From: Branchiostoma floridae
Taxonomy: Eukaryota > Chordata > Leptocardii > Amphioxiformes > Branchiostomatidae
Assembly (NCBI RefSeq): GCF_000003815.2
Contig: NC_049986.1
Span: 2,398,357 to 2,450,242 of the forward strand
Direction: 5' to 3'
DNA: 51,886 nucleotides
Shown here: positions 1 to 13,200 of the stretch, piece by piece
How the letters are laid out: each line of letters starts with the position of its first letter
How positions within the stretch are numbered: position 1 is the first letter of the stretch
Made by a program: the position numbers and the translations under genes
The notes under the pieces: generated by a model
Databases searched by the model: none
Seen by the model: only the letters and a program-made list of their open reading frames with translations
Told to the model about the DNA's origin: nothing

Positions 1-15
1 CTCATTTCTGATATA

Positions 16-188
16 CAGTAGAAGCCAGTTAATTGCACAACAGATTACTGCACACTTCTGTTAATCACACAGAAACCCAAAGTCCCGTAGTGATGCGGTC
101 CAGCAGAATCATTTGCTTTGTTGCACTGTCTGTATAATTGCACAAAATGAACTGGCAAATGGGAAGTGCAATTCAACGGCTTCTACTG
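16..188. mobile_element. MITE, pogo/Tigger-like ends (copy 1)
   Basis: Starts CAGTAGAAGCC and ends GGCTTCTACTG, flanked by TA on both sides; 173 bp. Subterminal TTAATTGCAC and GTGCAATT repeats. The same family is at 47722-47895. Confidence 0.85.
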
Positions 189-958
189 TATCAGTAACCG
201 GTTAGATACACAGTACATTCATGGGAAATTAGATATCCTTTATAACTGCTTTGCAGTGTAATTTCAAAGAAATGCTTTCACCATATGAACTATTGTTAGC
301 CAGAGTTAGCTACGCTATTTATTAAATTGATACTGTATGTTTACAACAGTATTATACATCTGTGCAACAGAAACATGCTGCTGGCTTTGTAAATACATGT
401 ACATGAACTGTAGGAACTGTAGATTTCATCACAGATGAAGTTTATTGCTTTGCCATTAAAATATTGTTTCTAAAACTTTAGTTGTGCCTGTAATTCTTGT
501 TCATGTTAGTACCCAATGGCCAAGTCAAGTCCGTATTCTTTTGAAATGTTGTGCTAGAATACATTTTTCTTTCCAAAGAATTAACTCGGTTACTTTGCTC
601 TAGTTGACCAGTGTCCAAGTAAATGTCTGTAAAGATGGTAAATCACCGCACTTGGGGCACCGGTGAGGCACTGCGGGGTTTGTAGATGACTCAATGAATT
701 TCAGAGATGAAGAACAAATTTTCTTACATTTTGTGTATTTTGTTATCTTCTTAAGTCATGCTTTTACATATTATGCAATATCTTAATTATTAAAAAAAAA
801 CAGTACAGCAGTGAACGAACACCCCAGTGCTGCACCAGTGCCCCAAGTGCAGTGAGAAACTACCTTAATAGTACTAAAATGAAGTGCGATACTTGCTATT
901 AGTAAAGTCTTTCTCGCAGTCAAAAACAAAACAGACACCATACATATTGGAATGTCAC
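189..958. other. Sequence downstream of XAB2, no gene seen
   Basis: AT-rich sequence between the leftmost MITE and the probable XAB2 3' UTR end. No conserved ORF, RNA gene or long repeat was recognised. Confidence 0.4.
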
Positions 959-964
959 TTTATT
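959..964 (-). terminator. XAB2: Candidate polyadenylation signal of XAB2
   Basis: AATAAA on the minus strand about 166 nt downstream of the XAB2 stop. Another AATAAA lies farther at 446-441. No cDNA evidence is available here, so which is used is an inference. Confidence 0.4.
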
Positions 965-1129
965 GGATTTAAGGTTATTCTTGAATATCCATTGCTATGT
1001 TCTTCTTGTTGTAACAATTATCTGATATCTTTAGATCCATATGACAGCGAAATCTGTCCTGTTTCAATCAGTTCCTTGAGACTAAGCTATACTTAGCAGG
1101 ACACTCCTGTTATGTTTTTATACATTGTA

Positions 1130-1206
1130 TTAGTCATGCTCCCCATCTTCCTTGGCCAGCCCTCCGAACACCTCGGTAGGCACACTCCTCCGTTCCAACT
1201 GGACTT
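1130..1206 (-). CDS. XAB2: XAB2 coding exon 18 with stop (residues 832-856)
   Basis: Encodes [20 protein letters not shown] and a short end, stop TAA at 1132-1130. The pattern LE-x-x-SVP-x-x-VFG-x-L matches the extreme C-terminus of vertebrate XAB2, so the gene is complete here. Acceptor TCCAG|AA. Confidence 0.94.
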
Positions 1207-4200
1207 CTGGAAGATAGGAAAGGCATTCAGTCATTAGAAAGTATACATTACTTGTAGATTCTATGCATGGGCTGATAAAAGATTGTCAAATGCATTTTAG
1301 AAGTAATGTAGAAAATCTTTAAGAATTATCAAAACAATTTGAAAAAGGTGCTTTTAAGAATGGTCAAACCAGGTGCAAGATTGACAACATTTCCTTTATA
1401 TACAGAAGTGTCTACAGACTCATCCTCTGATCAAAGGAAACTGGGTGCTAACTCAGGGCTCCAAATACTGGGTGCATGTGCACCCAAAATTGGAGCTGTG
1501 CACCCAATTATTTTCTGTGGGTGCACCCAAATATTTTCATGGGTTTATGTATGTAAGATATCAAAGTATACTACATACAATGTAGTATACATCATATTCT
1601 TGACATCTAAGATCTAAAATGTCTGTCATTGTACTTGTTTAAGAATTGATAGCATGTAGCTAAGTTTTGTTATTAGGTTTTTCTGACATTCTACTTAGAT
1701 TTAAGTGGTGCACCAAATAATTTTTTGGTGCACCCAATTTTTTAAGTTGGGTGCACCAGTGGACCTAATCCCCAAAATGAATTTCGAGCCCTGTAACTAA
1801 AAGTCTGGCTCATTATACAGTTGGTTGATTCATTCTGTGTTAGGCCATGTTGATTTGATTATATGTATGACATCCTATGGGAATTCGAAAACAGATGCGA
1901 GCATGCAAATAAAAATGCTTGGCCCCAAAAAACTTGCATTCATTATAAAATCAAAGTGGTCTGAAAGGTTGAACAAAAGACAAACACAGAGTATTGAATA
2001 CCAAACAAAAGATTCTTCATTTTTTGTTTTCAGCTTTCTTCGTTGACATTGGAATTGGCATTGACATAAGTGTATGTTTCCGGATACATTTTTCTCTAGA
2101 TCTACAACATGTATTTGCTCCTGTGTACAACTCAAAGTATGGTGGTTTTTATTTTGGGAAACGGACTGAATCGATGCGCGCACGAATGTCATCCATATAG
2201 TTAAAGCAACATGGCCTTACAATCTACACAGTTTTGTTTCCAGTAGTCTTCCTTACCTTCCACCTCTGCCTCGCTGTCCGTCCCCTCCTCTTCAGAGTCC
2301 AGGGTGATCTCATCAGGGTTGTTAGCTTTTACTGCATCACTCAGGTCCTCCTGGGTACTGCCTCCCCTAGATAACATACATTCCCTCCATCAGACAATGG
2401 CACAGCACACTGTACAATTTGTTTCAACACCAGGCCTCGAAATACCACCAGGTCCTGCATATGCAGGTTTGTGCAGGTGAAATTGGAGCTGTGCAGGTAT
2501 TTCTGGTGTCTACCTGCACCTGTCCTGCACTGGTCCATGTACTGGGTTGTTCAGGTAATTTTCAATGTTATCTGCACCAGTGCAGGTATGCAGAAAAAAT
2601 ATTTCGAGCCCTGAACAAAAGCATTGCAACTTGTATGCCTTTGTGACTTGTGAAACTACAAATGCATGCACCAAGTACTGTAATTATCTTCTTTCAAATG
2701 GTGTAAAGCTTTAAGTGTATACAGGTAGCTTTCAACATATTGCACTTGAATTTTGGAATACCGGCTTGCAGTTTAGGCTAACATCACATTTCCAAACCTG
2801 GGCCCAGCCAGGCTGCTTGTGGAAGCAAAAAATAGAAATGTATACTTAAAAATATACACAAATAATTGGCCTTCTTGGTGTGCACATCATCCCTCATTTA
2901 TGCCAAAAATATGCATGAGGAAGGAAGCGTCTATACGTATAGGAAATGCATGGGTAGGGTCTGCATGTGTTTAGTGAGTGTCATACTGTTGTACAAACAC
3001 ACATTACATATTTCAACACAAGTGTAATTCTGCAAAAAAAGTGGGCTGAATGTGTATTCATTAATACATAACCTATTAGAAAATAGCACTCCCCTCTGGA
3101 GTTTAGGACCCTTTAAAGTGACCTGTATTACTGTAAATGCAGAAACTTTCGCAGTGGTTTGATGTTTTTTATTTATTTATGTCAGATGTTTGCGGTTTTA
3201 GCGGTGGCTGCTTCACCACAAGACATTTTTCCATGGCGGTAAAAGAATACAGTGCATGGTTCTACCGCGAACTTAAACCACCGCGAAAAGTCCCTTTTCC
3301 CGCTACCACAAAATTAAATCCTCGCGAACTTAAATGCATTTACAATGTGATGCATGTGATTCTCTGACCTGACAAACAGGAGCTGTGACTTAGGTTTGGG
3401 CATGTCCTTCTCGTGTTCCGTGGTCAGCTGTTGTGCACGCTGTTCCAGCAGCTTCATGTCGTCCATCTGCCCGGGCCCAAGGTCAGCCACTAAACAACAA
3501 CAAACAAACAAACAACACACGTGATTATCAGGTACACAATTACATTTAAGGATCATGGTAAATGCTTATACATAGTACATGTACTTCAATGTGAATCATC
3601 CTCTTTGTTTAAGCTGAGGTAGTAATATAGTATGTCTTAGTATGTCTCTTTTTAAAGGTAGCCATTTTCAACTGTAATAAACACAGATTCCACATATTAA
3701 AAGGCTGTAACAGTACAAATATTTTGTCCATATCTGAAAGTCATAGTCTTCATCATTTAAATGATACAGCAGAGATTGAAATGTTTGCAACATACCTTCC
3801 TATGACATGTGCAAGCTCAACATTGTCTAATATCAACCATCACCCTACTGTGTTATACAAAGGTTAGCCAGTACAGAGGTTGTGGCTCACAATCAGAGTG
3901 TGGGGGGCAAGCATGCTACTAGTATTTAGCAGACGATTTTGAACACAAACGATAACGTCATTTCCAATTCTGAGTTTTGATTGGCTAAAGGTGGAAGAAA
4001 AATTCTGAGTTTTGATTCCCTTAAGGTGGAAGACGGCTACAAAAACAGAAAGTCTTCCTTGTGATAAGAGTTAAATATTAGTACAGACTAGTAAGAGGGT
4101 TAAACACAGACCTGTCCCTGTGGCACTCCCGGCAGCGGCCAGCATCTGGGCAGACATGAAGTTGACCTGGGTGTTGTACGTGGCCTGCACGCTGCGCTTG

Positions 4201-7200
4201 ATACGCAGCATCTCACGAATCGTGTCCTCGTTCCCGTGACGGACCTCAAAGTCCTTCCACGTCTGCCAGAAGGACGCTGTTGTCTGGCGAGAAAGGGGGT
4301 CAACATCATTGATGAGAAGAGATATACCTGTTCGTTAGGGTAGAGACTGAGATCTGACAGAATCAGCAATTCCACTGGCAGACAGAGGTCGCAATTAGAA
4401 TCTTTGTCGACAGAGGTCGCAATTTAGAATCTCTGTCAAAAGAGGTTGCAATCAGAATCTCTGTCTACAGAGGTCGCAATCAGATGACAGAGATCGCAAT
4501 TAGAATCGATGTCGACAGAGGTCGTAATCAAAATCTCTGTCGACAAAGGTCACAATTAGAATCTCTGTTGACAGAGGTCGCAATAGAATCTCTGTCGACA
4601 GAGGTCGCAATCAGAATCTCTGTCGACAGAGGTTGCAATTAGAATCGATGTCGACAGAGGTCGTAATCAAAATCTCTGTCGACAAAGGTCACAATTAGAA
4701 TCTCTGTTGACAGAGGTCGCAATAGAATCTCTGTCGACAGAGGTCGCAATCAGAATCTCTGTCGACAGAGGTTGCAATCAGAATCTCTGTGGACAGAGGT
4801 CACAATCAAAATCTCTGTAAAAACAAATTAAAAGTGATATTTTACATGAAACTAGACCACAGGACTGTCTGCTTACCCTTGGATCACACATCTGTGAACA
4901 GTGAGCGTACACTGCTCTGGCTCGGTCTATCTCTCCAAGCTTCTTCTCCAGATCTGCAAATCTTAGACACATCTCCCTGAAAAATGGAATATCACAATAG
5001 TCAGTGCCTACCAACATATACATATAGAATCACTGGGACATTCCGTTTCACTGGACAAAGTTAAAATCTTGGACATAGAACTAAAATCTTGGACATAGAA
5101 CCAAACTTTTTTGCTATATAGGGATTGAAGAAGCCATCTACATCAGAGCTTTACAACCATCCCTGAATAAAGACAGTGGGCGCCATAGACTTCCTGTAAC
5201 CTATGATCCACTGCTTACTAAGTCACATGTTCTATCTACATAACAATGACATAACGGCAGCAGTGGATTGTTCATACCTTGACAAAGAGTGGTGCTGTTC
5301 AGTCGAAAATTTGGGTGAGTTCGATTTTTGTGTTGGATATTACAGTTTAACTAGTTCAAGAATGACTTCTACCAACATAGATGAACTTTCATGCTAACAT
5401 TCAGTGCTGATGTGAGTGGATCAAACCATTCCGGCTACATGGGGTAGGGAATTTTCCCCAGCAGCCTTCGTAACCCCTGCTTTTAGTCGAACTTTAGGCT
5501 CAATTTTTCTGACTTAGGGAGAAGTGATACTGCTACAGTGAGCATAGGAAAGTGCCTAGAAGTGGTCAATGGCCTCGCACTAAGCAAACTCCTTAAAAAT
5601 AAAAATAGGATAGAATAGTGAATGAAACATCACAATACCTGGCATGTTCCTCTGGTAGCATCTCTATAGCCTTCTCATAGATCTGTCTGGTGTAGGTCAC
5701 ACCGAAGATCTCCGCAGCCCTCTTGATGTAGATGTTGAACATCTCGTACTGTTCGTCGGGCTGGACGGCCTTGGTGGAGCGGTCGTACACCGCCATGGCG
5801 TGTCGCTGTAGACCGTGTTCCTCCTCAAGTTTGGCGTACAGCAGGTAGAAATCTGTCGGGGTTTAAACCACCAAAGGGGTTAGCACATTCTTAACAGCAA
5901 CTGATCATTCTCCTTCAATCTGGTTGCCATATACTAGTACTGTAAATGCATTTGAGTTTGCGGGGATTTACTTTCGCGGTAGTGGGAAAATGTAGTGTTC
6001 ACGGTGGTTTCATGTTGCAGTAGTGCCATAGACTATAGTCAAAAACTACAATGTATGCTGGAAAAATGTTCATGGTGGTTTTAAGTTTGCAGTGAAGAGG
6101 CCACTGCAAAAACCATGAATATAAAACCATCACGAACATTTCTAAATTTACAGTAGAACCTACAAAAAAAAAAATGACATTTCATTTAAGTATTCAATTA
6201 TATTATACTTTTTATAGCTTTCAAGTAGCTGCATGCCTTGTATGCTAGTTTTTGAATATCTTGACGAGACTGCAAGCTGTATGTGACATTGCTGGCACTG
6301 GTTCAAATGTATGCCAAGTGTTTTCTCAATCATTGTGCAATTTCAAGAGATCAGCCTATGTTCGCAGGTCTCTGAGCCCCATCCAATATGCTGGGCTAGA
6401 TTTTCAGGTCAAAAATGTATGGGGCAATTTTTTTCAACAATCCCAGCGAACAACAAATACGACCAAGTTTCTTCAACCAAAAGACAGGGGCTCTACACGT
6501 AGGTCTAAAGAATCTTATAAAACCTACTCACTTTTGGCATATTTGGGAGGACAGTCTTCCAGACACTGTTCGAACAGATCCCTGGCTCGCTCCAGCTTCT
6601 TCCCACCGTACCGGTCAATAAACTTGGTGAGATACATGTTCCAGATGTCATACACGTTAGGCCACCTGAACAGGGCAATACCTCTCTCATAGGCCTGGAA
6701 TAGAAAAAGTTCAGACAGAATGTCATGATGAGTGAGTAAAGGAGAAAATAATTTCATCAGATTGGTAGAATATAGGAAATGGGATAATTCTTTTTTTTAC
6801 ACAAGCAATAAGTACTTCCTTTGCTTACTTTTCTTTGAAGTTCTGAGGAAGGTGTCTGAGAGACATCGAAACCTAAGCAAAGTAAGCACAGGTTGTGTAT
6901 AGAGAATTCTCCCATATCCAATACCTACACTGGTTCTGATGTCTGTACAAAGAACTTCATGAAAACATTTCAAACAATGACACCACTAGAAAAAAACTGC
7001 ATCACTTTAATTTGTTTGTTTCCTAGCCAATTTATTCTTCATCTAGTTTGATATAAATATGTATATTATCAATAACCTAATCTGTTGTGTGCTCTTTTTG
7101 TATTTAGCACTTGTGAGAAAGATTATAATAGTAATAGTAACACACACCACTACCAGTGGACTATCCTCCTGCTGTAGTGCTTGCATAACTGTGTAGCCCA

Positions 7201-10200
7201 AGGAAAGAAAGCTATAGAAACAAAGATGGACACCTCCCCATAGTACTGTAAATGCAGAAATGTTCGTGATTTTACCGGTGGCCACTTAACTGCAAACTTA
7301 GTTACCCCCACCCCCTCAACATTTTTCCATTATAGCTTTTTACTACAGTGAATGGTACTACCGCAAACTAAAACCACCACGAACACTCCATGTTCCCGCT
7401 ACCTCAAAAGTAAATACTCTTGAACTTAAATGCATTTACAGTAAGCCAAAGACTTGTAGAAATTGAGAGGGGCGAGTAAGAACAGAAAGAAACAAACATG
7501 CCAACACCCGGGATCGAACCTGGGGTGGCGGATTACAAATCGTGACCGCTATCGCTGTTGCCACAAAAGCTCTAGAGCCCTTGGGCAAGGACGATAGGCA
7601 GTACTTGAACACCACTGTTACAGTCTTAACAGGCCAATCAGAAGTAAGCATCCACCTTGAAACCTTCCTCAAAGTAGTCGTGTTCCTCCAGAAACATGCC
7701 GTAGTTGATGATGATCTGAGGATTGGCGATCCTGAGGTCGACGATGCGATCGTAGACAGCCTTGCAGGACTTGAACGTGCCGAAACTCTCCTCCAGGTCG
7801 GCGTACATGGACCACAGCTTGAGCGACTTGTACAGACGGTTCTGTACCGTTTCTGTCTCGTCAAAGTACGCGGCCTTCCTGCCTGGCATGGCGGTGGCTC
7901 TCTTCATCAACTCCAGGGCAGCATCAAAGTTTCTAATGAAAAAAAAAGCAGCTTATGATTATTTCATATTATAATCTACTGTATGCCAAAAAGCAGTTAC
8001 TCAAGCAACTGGATATGATTTTGAAAACGGTCATATGTTTCAGATGGCATCCACCATCTTTCATCAGTGATACCCAACTAAGCAGCTGCAGTGTAACTGA
8101 CAAAAGATAGTGGATGCCATCTGAAACGTCTGACCGTTTCCAAAATCATATCCAGTTGCTTGAGTAATTGTTTTTGGCGAATATTATTACCTGGATGTCT
8201 AACTTTCATCAACGCATAATCTACTCTATCATTGGCTTTTAGTCTGATTTAATCATTTCAACATCCTCTGCTATATAAAATTAATGTATCTGATTCAATA
8301 ACTTTTACCCTTCTCCTTATTAAGTTATGCTGTCAATAATGTAAATTTGAAGCCATGATAAGCAAATAATCAGAAAATACAATCAATAATAATTCATGAT
8401 GTTTCATTATCTTTTTTGAATCAAAAATTTTGTTTTGAATAAAACAAAATTTTTGGCTTATGACATTTTAAAAGCACTTTGTACTCTACAAACTCAAATG
8501 AATGTGCATGGAAAAGGCAACCCTATGCATCTACATTGTACTTACTCATGTCTGATTTCCATCTCAGCGTATTCACACCACACACTGGCCAAGTCATCCA
8601 CATGTTTGAATGGCACCTTGGTGGACTTCTCAAATATTGTTCTGGCCTAATCGTGAGGAAAAAAAACGACTCATAAATGTTTGCAGTCATAACATATAAC
8701 CACACTCACATATTGTTACCTCGGTATCAGGATTGTAGCCAGGCTGAAATAATTTTCTGTCCCCTCGATTTTGAATCCTTTCGAGCGCCCAAAGCACGAG
8801 ATGTTGCACCTTTGTTCCTAGGGGGTCGGGGAGCATGCTCCCCCGGAAAATTTTGAAACCTACACATGTAGACCCTCTGAAATGCTGTTTCTTGCATTTT
8901 GAGGTGTAAATTTTGCTAGTAGACTAAGCTGTTCAACAGCATCTGTTTTGGTTAAAAATTCCACAAGGGAGATAGTTTTTTTATGTATCTTGAAGTTCAC
9001 ATATCAATTTTTGTCCTTCACAGAGGACAGAATGGACAAAATTATTTTCTGCCCCAGCTGCAAAATTCCATCAAAGGATGGAAGGACGGGCGCTACAGTA
9101 CTTACAGTATGGATACAACCCTGCTTAGTATATATGTAACTGTCGTTTTTAAATGTAAGTTAGAAATTTCTTAGTCTGATTAAGTACAAGCATATTGATC
9201 ATCCATCAATTTGTCCACTGTCTTACTTCATGCTCACAAGCAAAATAGAAGAACTTCTAACAAAAGACAAAAGAAATTTGAATTTTGAAACCAAAAATTT
9301 ACACAAGCTACTAAGTACAATGCTCTTTCTTTCCATTAAATTTGAAAGAACTTGGACCGAATAGACAACTGTCAATGGCAGCTGAGTGAATTAATATCAT
9401 CCATTTTTCAATGCTTCAACGTCTGTTTTTGACTATTATAACATCTGTTTCTGAAACTACAAAGTTAGCCATTATAGCACTTACATCATCAACCTGGCTG
9501 TTTTCCTCGTAGTACTTGGCGAAGGCGACCCACAGGGTGTACAGCTTTCCTGTGGCCTTCTGGGGGTCCACTGTCTGAACTGCCTCTGTGTAGGTTTGGA
9601 TAACCTGAAACATGGAGACAATCACTCAACAGTAAATATATACACCTTTCTCATATCACGGGCGGCCATCATAGATCTAATAGAGTTCAATGAGGCAAAC
9701 AAAAGACTGTCCATCATAATTAGCAGTTCAACCAATGATAGCATGGAAATTAGAAAATCCACCAATGAGAGAATGGCTGCATGTCTGTTAAATATTTGCA
9801 TTCTTATGTTTTTATTTTGTATCTCTTAAGGGACTATGGGATCAGTCTATGCTACTCTAAATTAACAACTGTATATCTGTTGGTGCATAACACTAGTTAT
9901 GATATTTATTATTTGATCTTATGGTTTTTGGGAAAACTAAATGGGATCTGATTTTAGAAATAAGTTTTGTCTGTTTAGCTCATTGACCTCCTCAATGATC
10001 AAGATTTAAAGCAAAAATTTATATCTTCTACATGTGTATTTGTTCCTAAATGATAGCCCCTGCCATGTGATCAACAGCTCTTCTTCTTCTTAGTGTTTAG
10101 GTGGCCACTATCATCTTGCTGATGTTTCTGCCACACTTAACAGAGGTGCTGGTACAAAAGGTTGGCTGTAGATTGATGTCCTGGGGGTCTACTGTAACTG

Positions 10201-13200
10201 TTAGTGTAGATTTGCCACCTTATCCCTGAAGGATTCCAGGTTAAGGTTATTCACCCGGCTGATCAATTTTCCCCAAAGCCCTGTAATATTTTTTCTATTG
10301 AGCCGCTTATACCTGTAATATATGTTTTTCACTTCAAGACCACCCTATTCTTACGTATCAATTAGTTATGAATATGGGAAAATGTTTATTCCAGTCAATT
10401 TTTTTGGGTGTCTCCGCTGGCGGAGACAGCCAAGTTAATCCCCTGTTTAAACAATGACATCATTCTGCACATGCGCACTACTGTCCACAACAAACAAAAT
10501 GGCGGACATGTCTGGCCTATTTTTCGTCATGGCGCACAGGCATCAAAATAGCAACAGATACTTTTATTTCAAGGCTTGCTTGGTTTAGTTAGCCCGATGT
10601 TATTGGGTTCATGTATTTGTGTACATAAATAGCCCACATTGAACGGTGCTGTTGCCTATTTCAGTTGCTTTTTTTATGGAAACAGTCACCAAAATGCAAG
10701 TGCGTAAGCGGCAGCGTAAGGCCGTAAATTTTTGGTAGGAAGTTTAGAAACTCTTGCACCGTTAAGAAGATTGGCTAGATTTTTGCGCCGCTAAAAGATT
10801 GGCTATATTCCGCTGTCGAATTCCGCGCACGGTCCTGTGGTGGTGGCATTCCGCGCTCTGCCCGTTGGTCCGTTGCATACCCCGGTGAGCTCGCCGCTAG
10901 ATCTTCGGCGCTTAGAGTGTTGCCCGCCCGCCCGGTGCACTGGCGCATATCGGAGAATGTTTACGGTCTTGTTTCAGTTACGGGCGGTCATAACTCGAAA
11001 TGCCGGTTCAAAAGATGAATAGAAAAAAGTTGTTTACAGGCGTAAAAGCAGAACGGGCCCGGTAAACCTCCGAGCAGTTTAGTTGGCTGGCGGATAGAAA
11101 ATTATGTCCTACACCGACAACGTGACCTACATTTCACCAATCTCCAAGCAGCGGCCTTTTTGCCGCGAACACTGGCAGCCTTGCGTCTCCGCACCTTCTT
11201 CGACATCCGTCTTGATACGAAGCCTAGATCTTTGGCAACATCAAGGTTGTTTAAAAAAAACTCTTGCTTCATTGCCTCCACGATACCAGGCACATTTTTT
11301 CAGCGCTTTCACCGCGGCCGCCGCGCAGGGCCCCGGGCCCGGGACACCCGCCATCTGTAAAGTCGGGTCTGGCGCATTACGTCATAGGTATCGGGAAAGA
11401 TAAACAAGCCGGGGGAGGTGACGAAAATGGAGGAATAGCCAGATTTCTCGAGGTTTCTCGCGTTTTGCGAGATTGTACGAGAGTTCTAAAGCTGTTTAGG
11501 GGTCAAAAGGGGTCAAACTCGCCGAGAGGCAGCACGCCACCAAGTTTGGTGGAGTTTCGGCGCATTTTGCGCTCAAAATGGACTATTTATGGTTCACCGC
11601 TCAGTTTTATGGCCCTGTGGCCTCATTTAGCCCTAAAAGTAGGAAACGGGGAACATATCTGGCCACATATTCCCCTATATTCTTGAAGATAATCGTTCGA
11701 TCTTCAAACTCGCGGTTGCGCAAAGGGCTATCTTGTTTGGTTCGTCAGGTACGGAGACTTTATTTATTACCTAATTAAAAATCAATAAATTGGCAATAAC
11801 TACCGACTGTTAGTAGTTATTTTCTTGCGCAACATACAATTGCATAGCTTTGATGGTTATGTGTAAGAAAAATAACATTTTTATCCTGTAGGAAATAACA
11901 ACGATTCCAAGATGGCGGCAGCTGCTTTTGTCTGAGCTCTCATCTTTATCATATATTGTAAAATTCTGTCCTAAAATCTTGTCATCGTCCATAAATCATA
12001 CCAGAATCTGAAAGTTGAATGTCTTAAGGCTTATTCTGTATGAGAAAATTGGACGTTTGACGAATCTGGGCGGAGATATTGGACGGAAAAACCTGGTCTC
12101 CCAGACAACAAAGGACGCTGTATCCGGGCAACAACAAAGGACGCCACTTTCTCGCCAGCGGAAACACCGCAGCGGGCTCCCTTAGTTGGAGCCCCCGCCG
12201 GTAGGTTTCTCTCTCTGCAACATTTACACTGATTTTTTACATAGTCTGTGTTTGTTTGTGGTGATTTATCACCAGCTCGTCGCTGCCGAGAGTATCTCTT
12301 GTCATTTCAGTACCCCCCCCCCCCCCGGCAGAATGGCACCAAGAAAAGGCAACACTTCCGAAGACGATTCTGTATCTCTGTCAGTTGTCAAAGAACTACT
12401 AGAACTACAAGAGAGGAACTTCAAATCATTCCTGGACACGATTATGGAGTCAACACACAAGAGAATGGACAACATTATACGGGAAGTTCAAGAGATTAAG
12501 GACAGCCTTCACTTCTCACAAAAGGAAATCGACGACAACAAACTCAACCTATATCGACATGTACAAAAGGTAGAGGACATAGAAACAGAAATAACCCTAC
12601 TCAAGAAAGACATCACCGCAAACGACACCAAAGTTGACTACCTTGAAAATCAATCGCGAAGAAATAATATATTGATTGACGGAGTCGCTGACACGAAGGA
12701 CGAGACTTGGGACCAGTGTGAGCAGAAAGTAAGGGATCTACTCAAGGAAAAACTGAAGCTAGATCCAAAACAGATAGAAATAGAAAGAGCGCACAGGAAC
12801 GGACGTTTTCAGGACGGAGGACGACCGCGCCCAATCGTAGCGAAACTGCTAAGATTCAAGGACAAGGACACAATCATCAAACGAGCAAAGTATCTGAAAG
12901 GAAGCACTATCTACATGAACGAGGATTTTTCCGAGAAGGTGAGACAGAAGAGGAAGGAACTGATCCCGGAAATGAAAGCTGCACGTGAACGTGGAAACAT
13001 CGCGTACCTGAAATTTGACAAACTTATTGTCCACCCACCTGGAGAGGGAGGAGCAGATCGCAGGCGCACTAGAGCCGACTCCAGACACTGAAGACACGGA
13101 ATTTCCTGAACTGTTTTGAGCTAAGTCAAATAACCCTTAACCACCCAACATGAACTCAAACCCCCCACAACCTAGCACCTTGATTTTTAATCCATGTGAC

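Noticed and set aside
1339-1617. 92-residue plus-strand ORF
   Set aside because: Mostly inside a CAGGGCTC-family repeat; no conservation pattern.
6252-6692. 146-residue plus-strand ORF
   Set aside because: Its second half is the antisense of XAB2 exon 12; the first half is intron.
7436-7958. Overlapping 142- and 138-residue ORFs on both strands
   Set aside because: Both are alternative frames of XAB2 exon 11, which has the conserved frame.
11102-11293. Minus-strand ORF with a basic stretch ([15 protein letters not shown])
   Set aside because: No recognisable family, no ATG at the apparent start, no convincing splice borders; it lies in a GC-rich tract where open frames are common.
12186-12332. 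Extension of LINE ORF1 upstream of 12333
   Set aside because: The frame is open but begins at a non-ATG codon and crosses a poly-C run; the first ATG gives the expected ORF1 start.
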